This document shows positions 53,888 to 61,091 of a DNA stretch of 64,000 nt, piece after piece (positions within the stretch are counted from its first letter, which is position 1; each line of letters starts with the position of its first letter). Under the pieces are notes generated by a model. That model had not been told where the DNA came from. It searched no databases and saw only the letters and a list, made by a program, of their open reading frames with translations. A program made the position numbers and the translations under genes. Source of the stretch: Salinibacter altiplanensis (GTDB lineage: Bacteria; Bacteroidota; Rhodothermia; Rhodothermales; Salinibacteraceae); the NCBI RefSeq assembly GCF_002894645.1, contig NZ_NCQY01000009.1:457676-521675 (forward strand). The letters run 5' to 3'.

Positions 53888-54406
53888 ATGAACGGTTTCA
53901 CTACTTACCTTGCAGCTGCGTTTGTTCTTCTACTCCTGATCGCCGTCATTATTGTAGTTCGATCGGGACATCTTGGGAAAAGCAGTTTCATAGACCAACT
54001 TACCTACGAATGGAAAACAGTAGAGTTGGTCGATGCGTCCGGCAAGCGACTTGCCGAGGTCGATGCTAGAATTGCCAACACGCCAAAAAAACAGTACATT
54101 GGCCTTTCTAGAACGAAATTCCTTGGTTCTCGGGAAGGAATGCTCTTTATTCACGACTCAATGGATACACAGGTGTACGTCATGCGCCAAATGGACTTCC
54201 CCCTCGATATCCTCTTCATTGCACCAGATGGCGGGATCACGACGATTCACCAAGCAGAGTGCTCTTCTGGGGAACCCCCCGACTCTGATCTTCCACGCTT
54301 CCATGGGGAGGGGAAATACGTTTTAGAACTCTCGCTGGGAACCGCCAGCGAAGTTGGGCTTGATGAGACAGGACGGGTCGTCATTCCTGACTCGACTGAA
54401 TCTTGA
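53888..54406 (+). CDS. Membrane-anchored DUF192 protein
   Basis: A 172-residue protein. One N-terminal helix (YLAAAFVLLLLIAVIIVV) is followed by a DUF192 domain: VDARIANTPKKQYIGLSRT, EGMLFIHDSMDTQVYVMRQMDFPLDILFIAPDG (quoted across the match), YVLELSLGTASEVGL. DUF192 proteins are small, single-domain and of unknown role; the MxFPLDILFI motif is the hallmark. Why it lies inside a lasso cluster, between precursor 1 and the exporter, is unclear. It has the same intermediate GC as that block. Confidence 0.85.
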   Translation: MNGFTTYLAAAFVLLLLIAVIIVVRSGHLGKSSFIDQLTYEWKTVELVDASGKRLAEVDARIANTPKKQYIGLSRTKFLGSREGMLFIHDSMDTQVYVMRQMDFPLDILFIAPDGGITTIHQAECSSGEPPDSDLPRFHGEGKYVLELSLGTASEVGLDETGRVVIPDSTES

Positions 54407-54548
54407 ATCGAAACGGTTTCTCAACTCCGGTCAGCGAGTCCTTCCGACGGAAGAAGTTTTTGTACTCTTCTTCTTCCCTTTGGGTAATCCGGGAAAATAA
54501 TTGTCGTTTTCACGGCAAACAGCTCCAGCTCCACGTACAACGGACGAG

Positions 54549-56468
54549 ATGACTGACCGAAGCCTACCGACTTCCAACCAAGGTATCCAAAATGTCAGGC
54601 GTTTGCTGGCGTACGTACCTCGTGCATTGGAGCTCGTCTGGCAAGCGTCTTCCCGCTGGATGATCGGATGGGGACTTCTCTTGATGATTCAAGGGCTTCT
54701 CCCGGGTGCTAGCGTCTACTTAACCAAGTGGGTGCTGGACGGAGCATCCGAGGCAGTCGGAAATGGTCTAGCATGGACAAACGTCCAACTCATCGCCGTT
54801 CCGGGCGGCCTCATGGCACTCGTTTTGCTCCTCCAGCAGGTCACTCAATCCGCCAAGGGTTGGATTCAGACCGCCCAGTCCGAACACGTTGAAGACTACA
54901 TTCAGAAACGTATTCATGATCAGGCAGGCCGTCTCGATCTCGCCTTCTACGAGTCATCCGACTATTACGACACCCTTCACCAAGCTAGCACGCGGGCCAG
55001 CAGCAAGTCTCTGGAAGTGCTTCAGCAGCTGGGAAGCCTTCTGCAAAATGGTATTACCCTGGGTACGATCGTCATACTACTAGTTCCGTACGGGCTTTGG
55101 ATTCCACTAGTGCTCATCCTAAGTACGCTGCCGGCGCTCTACGTGGTGGTTAAGCACAACCAGAAGTACCACGACTGGTGGGAGAAACGCACTATGGAGC
55201 AGCGACAGGCCCGGTACTACGACATGATGCTGACATACGACTTCGCGGCTCAGGAAATTCGAGCGTTCGATTTGGGAGACTACTTTGCCGAGGCGTACAG
55301 CGACCTACGGGAGTGGCTCCGCCGTGAGCATATTGATTTAGAAAAAAACAAAAGTTTGGGCACTATCGGGGCCGGGCTGACGGCCCTTGCCGTCATGGGA
55401 GCCGTCATGGGAATTATGGTATGGCGAGCCATGCGTGGATTCGCGACGATCGGAGATCTGGGACTCTTTTACCGGTCGTTTCGAGAGGGGCAAGGCCTGA
55501 TGCGGAATCTGCTCCAAAACGCAGGGAAGCTCTACACGAACGCCATGTTTCTTGAGCACCTCTTCGACTTCTTATCATTAGAGCCGACGATTCAAGATCC
55601 AGCTGATCCACGTGAGGGACGCTCCATTCCCAAGAAAAAAATCAAATTCAACAACGTCTCTTTCCGGTACCCAGACACAGATTTCTATGTGCTAGAAGAC
55701 TTTTCTCTTTCCCTGTCTGCTCAAAGGGTTACCGCTGTCGTTGGCGAAAATGGAGCCGGCAAGACGACATTGTCGAAGCTCCTCGGGCGCCTCTATGATC
55801 CACAGGACGGACAGGTGCTCATTGATGGAGTTGACATCCGAGAGTATCGAATTAAAGACTTACGCAAGCAGATCACGACGTTGTTTCAGCAGCCGATGCG
55901 CTATCAGGCAACGGTGGCCCAGAACATTCGGTTCGGCGATGTGGACCGCGAGAAAAATAGAGAAGCGCTGGAGGAAGCCGCCCGCCAGGCGATGATCCAC
56001 GAGACCATCCAGAATCTCCCAGACGGATACGACACCCAGCTCGGCCACTGGTTCGCAGGGGGGACGGACCTGAGCGGCGGGCAGTGGCAGCGCATCGCCC
56101 TGGCGCGAGCGTACTACCGCGACGCCCCCCTCGTCATTCTCGACGAGCCGACCAGCGCGATGGACTCCTGGGCGGAGAACGAGTGGCTCCAAAGCTTCGG
56201 GCGCCTCGTGGACGAGGGCCGGACCGCCTTCATCATCACCCACCGCTTCACGACCGCCATGCACGCAGACGTGATCCACGTCATGGACGACGGCGAGATC
56301 ATCGAGTCGGGCACGCACGAAGAGCTCGTGGACCAGGACGGGCACTACGCAACCTCCTGGCGGAACCAGGTAGAGCATGGATGGCGGGCCTCGGCCGATC
56401 CGGACCCGGAAAACGCACCCGTCTCTCCACCGGTCTCGTCGGGCAACGGCAACCCCCTACAGTCCTGA
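54549..56468 (+). CDS. Lasso-peptide ABC exporter (permease-ATPase)
   Basis: A 639-residue half-transporter. The first 330 residues hold about six membrane helices; the ATPase has Walker A GENGAGKTT (399-407), signature LSGGQWQR (508-515), Walker B LVILDEPTS, and TTLFQQP. There is no N-terminal C39 peptidase domain, which fits lasso D proteins, since the leader is removed by a separate B2 peptidase. It exports the mature peptide and gives immunity. GC rises sharply inside the ATPase domain, near 56000. ATG 54549 gives a compact N-terminus. It shares one exporter between both peptide sets. Confidence 0.92.
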   Translation: MTDRSLPTSNQGIQNVRRLLAYVPRALELVWQASSRWMIGWGLLLMIQGLLPGASVYLTKWVLDGASEAVGNGLAWTNVQLIAVPGGLMALVLLLQQVTQSAKGWIQTAQSEHVEDYIQKRIHDQAGRLDLAFYESSDYYDTLHQASTRASSKSLEVLQQLGSLLQNGITLGTIVILLVPYGLWIPLVLILSTLPALYVVVKHNQKYHDWWEKRTMEQRQARYYDMMLTYDFAAQEIRAFDLGDYFAEAYSDLREWLRREHIDLEKNKSLGTIGAGLTALAVMGAVMGIMVWRAMRGFATIGDLGLFYRSFREGQGLMRNLLQNAGKLYTNAMFLEHLFDFLSLEPTIQDPADPREGRSIPKKKIKFNNVSFRYPDTDFYVLEDFSLSLSAQRVTAVVGENGAGKTTLSKLLGRLYDPQDGQVLIDGVDIREYRIKDLRKQITTLFQQPMRYQATVAQNIRFGDVDREKNREALEEAARQAMIHETIQNLPDGYDTQLGHWFAGGTDLSGGQWQRIALARAYYRDAPLVILDEPTSAMDSWAENEWLQSFGRLVDEGRTAFIITHRFTTAMHADVIHVMDDGEIIESGTHEELVDQDGHYATSWRNQVEHGWRASADPDPENAPVSPPVSSGNGNPLQS

Positions 56469-56519
56469 CGATCACTTTCCTGGTTGACCTCCCGAACACC
56501 CCCCTGACATCAACCTGAC

Positions 56520-56813
56520 ATGGCCTCCCTCGAGGACTCCATCACGGCGACAGATTCGTTTGCAAGCGCCGAGGTAGACGACGAGCGCATTCTGTTGGAC
56601 CCCGAAACGGGAACCTACTACGGCCTGAATCCGGTCGGCGACCACGTGCTCCGTATGGTGGAGAGGGCGGACGCGGAACGCGTGTCGATCCGCAGCGTCG
56701 TCGATGCTCTGCACGATGCCTTCCCGGACGAGGACTACGACCGCCTCTCGGAGGACGTGTTGAAATTCGTCGATGAGATGGAAGACTTTGACCTTCTTCT
56801 CGTGCACGATTGA
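56520..56813 (+). CDS. PqqD-like RiPP recognition element (lasso B1), copy 2
   Basis: A 97-residue winged-helix protein. It matches copy 1 in order: VDDERILLDPETGTYYGLNPVG (in part), DHVLRMVERA, VVDALHDAFPDEDYDRLSEDVLKFVDEM. Its GC is high, like the core genome, unlike copy 1. It precedes cyclase 2 by 62 bp. It should bind the leader of precursor 2 by its Tyr/Pro/Val/Gly/Thr motif. Confidence 0.88.
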   Translation: MASLEDSITATDSFASAEVDDERILLDPETGTYYGLNPVGDHVLRMVERADAERVSIRSVVDALHDAFPDEDYDRLSEDVLKFVDEMEDFDLLLVHD

Positions 56814-56875
56814 CCCTTGCACCCGGCAATTGGGCAGAACGGCGACGTTCATAGTTTCATCCTCCCTCGTTTTGC

Positions 56876-58804
56876 ATGAGCGGCATCGCCGGCCTCTACC
56901 ACACGGACGGGCGCCCCGCAGACCGGCACGTCCTTCGTCGCCTTCTCGACGCCCAGTCGCATCGGGGGCCGGACGGCGAGGGCCGTTGGGACGGCTCCTC
57001 CATTTCCCTTGGCCACCTTGCGCTGGACACGACCCCCGAGGCACGCTGCGAAGATCAACCCCTGACGCACAGCGGCGACGACCTCGTGCTGACGGCCGAC
57101 GCCCGCATTGACAACCGCGACGAGCTGACCTCGAGGTTGGAACGCGGGCGCGACGACGGTCCTCCGGCAACGGACGCGGAGCTGATCCTGCGTGCCTATC
57201 GTCGGTGGGGCGACGAGTCTCCCGAGCACCTCCGAGGCGCGTTTGCCTTTGCCATCTGGGACGCCTCTCGGAATCGGCTCTTCTGCGCACGGGACCGGAT
57301 GGGGCTGCGGCCGCTTCACTACTGCTGGTCTGAGCCACACTTCGTGTTCGGCTCCGAAATCAACACCGTCCTCGCCCACCCGGCGGTGTCCCGCGAGATC
57401 AACGAGACGCGCGTTGCCGATTTTCTGGCCCGGATCCACCTGAGCAAAGAGTATACGTTCTACGAGGACATTTCGCGACTGCCTCCAGGGCACCACGCCG
57501 TAATCAATCGTGCCGGGATGCACACCAGCGCGTACTGGACGCTCACGCTTCCCGACGAGCGGAAGCTCGGCTCCGACGAGGCGTACGGCGAGGCGTTTCG
57601 GGAGGTGTTCGCGGGCGCGATAAAGGATCGGCTGCGGGCGGACGGAGATGCAGGGACGTTCTTGAGTGGGGGCCTCGACTCCTCCTCCATCACCGCCATG
57701 GCCCACAAGATCTCGTCGGGCCCCCTCCACACGTTCTCGGTCACCCACGAACAGATCCCAGAGGTGGACGAGAGTGCGTACATTCGGGCCGTCCTCGATC
57801 GGGGCGACTACCGGCCTCACCTCGTCGCCGGGGGCAACCACGACCTCCTGGCGGACTTCCCGGGCCACCTCGCCTCTCAGAACAAGGCCCCCCTGGCCCA
57901 CACGCCCTCCCTGATGCAGCTCCTGCACGAAGCCGTACACGATGCGGGGCTCAACGTCGTGCTCGACGGCCACGGGGGAGACGAGGTCACCTCCCACGGG
58001 CACGGCTATCCCCGCGAGTTGGCCCGCAACCGTCGGTGGGGGGCACTGATCCAAGATCTGCGGGGCAGCCTCCAGAACAAAGACCCATCCTGGCCAGGGG
58101 CATTTGCCGCGTACTGGCTCCGCTATGGGCGACTGCCGAATCGGATTGGAACGGGGCTGCTCCGCCTGCTCCAATCGGTCGGGCTGTCCGTTGGGAAGCG
58201 GGAGCCGCCGCGGCTGATAAGCGCGGACCTGGCCCGCCGCACACAGATGGCCGACCGACGGCGTCGCCACCGCAGGCAGGCCCCCGCGGCCGCCCCGACG
58301 GAACGCCAGTGTCATTTTCGCCAGGTATCGGGCACGATGCAGCCGGGCGCCTTGGAAGAGCTCAACCAAATGGCCAGTCTGCGGTCGGTGGAGCCGCGAT
58401 TCCCCTTCTGGGACCCGCGTGTCGTGGAGTTCTGTCTCTCTCTTCCCTCAGACGTGAAGCGGACGCGGGGGATCGGGCGGCAGATCCTGCGGTCCGGACT
58501 TCGGACAGTGCTTCCCGAGCGGATTCGGGCCCGCACGGACAAGTCCGAGTTTCGTCCCAGCGTGATTCAGGCCCTCACCCGTTCCTCCCTCGACGTGCAG
58601 ACCGTCATCGAGGGAATGGAAGACGCGCTCGCTCCGTATGTGGACATGAACGTCGCTCGCTCCACAACGGATCGGTTCGCCCAGGACCCATCAGGGGCAT
58701 CGCCGGCAGATGTCGTTTCAGTCTTACAGCTCCTCCGTTTAGGATTCTTCAGGATTAAAAGCAGAAATCCAAAAGATTATCAGGAGCCTCAGACAGCTTC
58801 GTAG
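56876..58804 (+). CDS. Asparagine synthetase-like lasso cyclase, copy 2
   Basis: A 642-residue protein. It opens MSGIAG (Ser at position 2 in place of the catalytic Cys), with SHRGPDGEGR and DARIDNRDEL in the glutaminase-like half. The synthetase half has SGGLDSSS at 264-271, DGHGGDEVTSHG and, near the end, EPRFPFWDPRVVEFCLSLP. It is diverged from copy 1 and rich in GC, except for its last 20 codons, which are AT-rich. It should adenylate Asp of precursor 2. The precursor gene follows 49 bp downstream. Confidence 0.9.
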   Translation: MSGIAGLYHTDGRPADRHVLRRLLDAQSHRGPDGEGRWDGSSISLGHLALDTTPEARCEDQPLTHSGDDLVLTADARIDNRDELTSRLERGRDDGPPATDAELILRAYRRWGDESPEHLRGAFAFAIWDASRNRLFCARDRMGLRPLHYCWSEPHFVFGSEINTVLAHPAVSREINETRVADFLARIHLSKEYTFYEDISRLPPGHHAVINRAGMHTSAYWTLTLPDERKLGSDEAYGEAFREVFAGAIKDRLRADGDAGTFLSGGLDSSSITAMAHKISSGPLHTFSVTHEQIPEVDESAYIRAVLDRGDYRPHLVAGGNHDLLADFPGHLASQNKAPLAHTPSLMQLLHEAVHDAGLNVVLDGHGGDEVTSHGHGYPRELARNRRWGALIQDLRGSLQNKDPSWPGAFAAYWLRYGRLPNRIGTGLLRLLQSVGLSVGKREPPRLISADLARRTQMADRRRRHRRQAPAAAPTERQCHFRQVSGTMQPGALEELNQMASLRSVEPRFPFWDPRVVEFCLSLPSDVKRTRGIGRQILRSGLRTVLPERIRARTDKSEFRPSVIQALTRSSLDVQTVIEGMEDALAPYVDMNVARSTTDRFAQDPSGASPADVVSVLQLLRLGFFRIKSRNPKDYQEPQTAS

Positions 58805-58853
58805 CATAGAGCAATCACACACGTTTCAGAAAACCCAAACCAAGCGAAAAAGT

Positions 58854-59015
58854 ATGGAATACGTGCCCCCCACAGTAACAAGGTATGGGAATGTAGACGA
58901 GATGACCAAAGCGTCAGGACACGGGTATGACCTAGACATTTTTATACATGTGAGTAGGGGACACATAGAAGATATTGATGCTTCTTGGGGGAACCACGAC
59001 CCTTCCGGCTGTTAG
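58854..59015 (+). CDS. Lasso precursor peptide 2
   Basis: A 53-residue gene found by reading the gap after cyclase 2. The leader MEYVPPTVTRYGNVDEMTK matches the lasso leader rule exactly: Tyr3, Pro6, Val8 (hydrophobic position), Gly12 and Thr18. Thr at -2 puts the core at Ala20. Asp26 and Asp28 then lie at core positions 7 and 9, both usable for a 7- or 9-residue ring; starts at Ser21 or Gly22 would also give a legal ring. The core is long (34 residues) with His, Trp and acidic residues, and ends Pro-Ser-Gly-Cys. A C-terminal Cys is unusual. The gene sits in an AT-rich island, which also covers the ends of both flanking genes. Confidence 0.88.
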   Translation: MEYVPPTVTRYGNVDEMTKASGHGYDLDIFIHVSRGHIEDIDASWGNHDPSGC

Positions 59016-59224
59016 CCCTGCGCGGGTCCGGAAGAACACGGCTCTGGACGGGCGTACGCGACGCGAACGCTGCGGGGAGAACAGTTGCAAACAGAAATAG
59101 GGTAGGCTCTCAAATCTGGAAGAGCGATGTTTCTTTTCGCGGAAAACGTACCACCGGGCAATCCCGGAGGAATTTCCCTGCCGTCTTGGGACATCCTTCT
59201 GAAAACTCAACGTTGAACTTCACT

Positions 59225-60193
59225 GTGCACGAAGTTTCTCGACATACATTCGATTATCGTGTTCATGGATTGCGTTTGAGATCAGGCTTTCGGCTTGGCC
59301 GGATCAACCCCCTGACGTCTTGTTCCCAATTCGGGCTGTCAGACGCGACCTATCTTAGAAGCGAACCGATAGAGGCGACTGAGAGTGAGACAACACGAAT
59401 CGATGTTTCCGAAGGAAAAGTTCGAATTCGTTCTCAATTTGGCAGCATCGCAGTTAAACGAAATGAGGTAAAACTGCACCCAGTCCGAGAAAGTGGGGCT
59501 AAATCTCTGTTCTCCTACTACGCCGTATACATTCTCGGATTTCTACTCTATCACCGAGACTACTTGACCCTGCATGCAAGTGCCGTGGAGGTGGACGGGG
59601 GAACAGTTGCATTTGTCGGGCCCAAGGGTATGGGCAAGTCGACCACGGCCTCGATGTTCTACGAACGGGGGCACAAGCTTCTCTCCGACGACCTCATTGC
59701 GTGCCGGCCGTCTTCGACGGACGCCCCGCCGCGCGTCGCCCCCGGATTCCCGTGGATGAAGCTGGGCGAGTACTCGCTCGGCGAGGTCTTCGAGCGCAGC
59801 GGCGACGGGCTGGAGCGGTCGGTGCCGAACTCCTCGAAGCGAATAGTGCCTACCCACGAGCGCCAGCCGGATTCTCCCCTGCCCCTGCGACACATTTACG
59901 TGCTCGGCTACCACGACGACAATCAAGGCCCGCAGGAGGTGAAGATCGAACGGGTTGGGGCCAAGCAAGCGTGCCTGGTCCTGCTCTCCAACGCGTTCGT
60001 GCAGATGTTTCTGGAGGAGGCGGGCGCGGACCCGGAGCACCTCGACCGGTGTGCGGCATTGGCCCGGCGGGTCCCCGTGTCCGTGCTCGTCCGCCCACAG
60101 TCGAGGGATGCCCTTCCCTCCATCTACGAGGCCGTCCTTCGGGACACTGAGTCCACGCGCTCCTCGAATGCCCCTGGGAACGTTTCACAGTAA
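59225..60193 (+). CDS. HPr kinase-like lasso-peptide kinase, copy 2
   Basis: A 322-residue protein from the GTG at 59225. This start was chosen because it places Walker A (GPKGMGKST) at residues 132-140, exactly where copy 1 has it from its ATG, and the opening aligns with copy 1. An in-frame upstream extension to 58985 would overlap precursor 2. SDDL follows at 154-157. It should phosphorylate precursor 2, yet that peptide lacks a C-terminal Ser (Ser51 is third from the end). The first 115 codons are AT-rich; the rest is high-GC. Confidence 0.85.
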   Translation: MHEVSRHTFDYRVHGLRLRSGFRLGRINPLTSCSQFGLSDATYLRSEPIEATESETTRIDVSEGKVRIRSQFGSIAVKRNEVKLHPVRESGAKSLFSYYAVYILGFLLYHRDYLTLHASAVEVDGGTVAFVGPKGMGKSTTASMFYERGHKLLSDDLIACRPSSTDAPPRVAPGFPWMKLGEYSLGEVFERSGDGLERSVPNSSKRIVPTHERQPDSPLPLRHIYVLGYHDDNQGPQEVKIERVGAKQACLVLLSNAFVQMFLEEAGADPEHLDRCAALARRVPVSVLVRPQSRDALPSIYEAVLRDTESTRSSNAPGNVSQ

Positions 60194-60342
60194 GGAACCG
60201 ATGGGAAAAGACCCTTCGCCCTTGCCTAGCGGTTCCGCCACACGCGGAGATTGTCCTGACCGGCTTGGCCCCATCGTCACCACGAGCCGCGCTTCGTCCC
60301 TCAGCAGACCTCGATGCCTTCTCAGCTTGCCCCGGACGCCCC

Positions 60343-60819
60343 GTGAACGTCATCGTGCGCACGTTTCGAAAGTTGTGGCAGCACCCCTGGCAAAACTGGG
60401 GACTGCTCCTACACGCCGCGGCGTTGACGGTCGGCATCCGGACGGGTCTCGCCGCGGCCTCCCTGAGCCACATGACTCGGGGGCTGCGGCGCGTGGCGAC
60501 AGGCCTTCCCCAGACGCGAGACGCTACGCCCCGGTACCGCAGGCGCGCCGCCTGGGCGGCCCACGCGGTGGGACGGCGCCTTCTCCCCGAGCGGCCCTGC
60601 CTCACGCAGGCCCTCGTCCTGCAATACCTGCTGCTCCGCCGTGGGGACGACGCAGCCGAGCTCCACATCGGCGTCACGAAGGATGAGGACGACACGCTTC
60701 AGGCCCACGCATGGGTCGAGCGCAAGGGACACGTTTTGATTGGAGGGATGGACGCGCCCGGGACCTACGAGCGCTTCGAGGACCTTGGGGAGAAGATGGA
60801 GGCCGCAAACGCCCCCTAA
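60343..60819 (+). CDS. Lasso-peptide biosynthesis B2 leader peptidase (transglutaminase-like)
   Basis: A 158-residue protein from GTG 60343. The key words of the B2 family are RPCLTQALVLQYLLL, with catalytic Cys86, and LQAHAWVE, with His122; the acidic third residue may be Asp137. B2 enzymes cut the leader just after the Thr(-2) site once the RRE protein has delivered the precursor, freeing the amine for ring closure. Only one B2 is seen, though there are two RRE proteins and two cyclases, so it must serve both or precursor 1 uses a protease elsewhere. A start at GTG 60355 is also possible. Confidence 0.88.
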   Translation: MNVIVRTFRKLWQHPWQNWGLLLHAAALTVGIRTGLAAASLSHMTRGLRRVATGLPQTRDATPRYRRRAAWAAHAVGRRLLPERPCLTQALVLQYLLLRRGDDAAELHIGVTKDEDDTLQAHAWVERKGHVLIGGMDAPGTYERFEDLGEKMEAANAP

Positions 60820-60876
60820 AGCCGCTCTCCAAGACCGGTGGAGTAGATGCTATTCTCGACGCCAGGGCGTGCATCC

Positions 60877-60899
60877 TCCCCAACGGAGTCTGTTGGGGA
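60877..60899. terminator. Hairpin at the end of the lasso block
   Basis: TCCCCAAC (60877-60884) and GTTGGGGA (60892-60899) form a perfect 8-bp stem with a 7-base loop, 57 bp after the B2 gene. It lacks a T-run, so termination would be weak or Rho-assisted. Confidence 0.5.
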
Positions 60900-61091
60900 A
60901 GCCCTTCCATTCGTTCTCCTTCACCGATCCAAAGGCGTACGACGGAGATCGAGACGGGCGTCACCTTATCGAGGGCCCCCGCTCGAACAGCAATTGCCGC
61001 CTTTCACGTCAACAATCGTTCGGTTCCCCTCCACATCACTCCAGGGAGGATGCAGCTGTCCATCTCACATGGCTTCCGACCGCCGTCCCTC

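Noticed and set aside
58985-59224. N-terminal extension of kinase 2
   Set aside because: It overlaps precursor 2, has no match to kinase 1, and the GTG at 59225 aligns the Walker A position with kinase 1.
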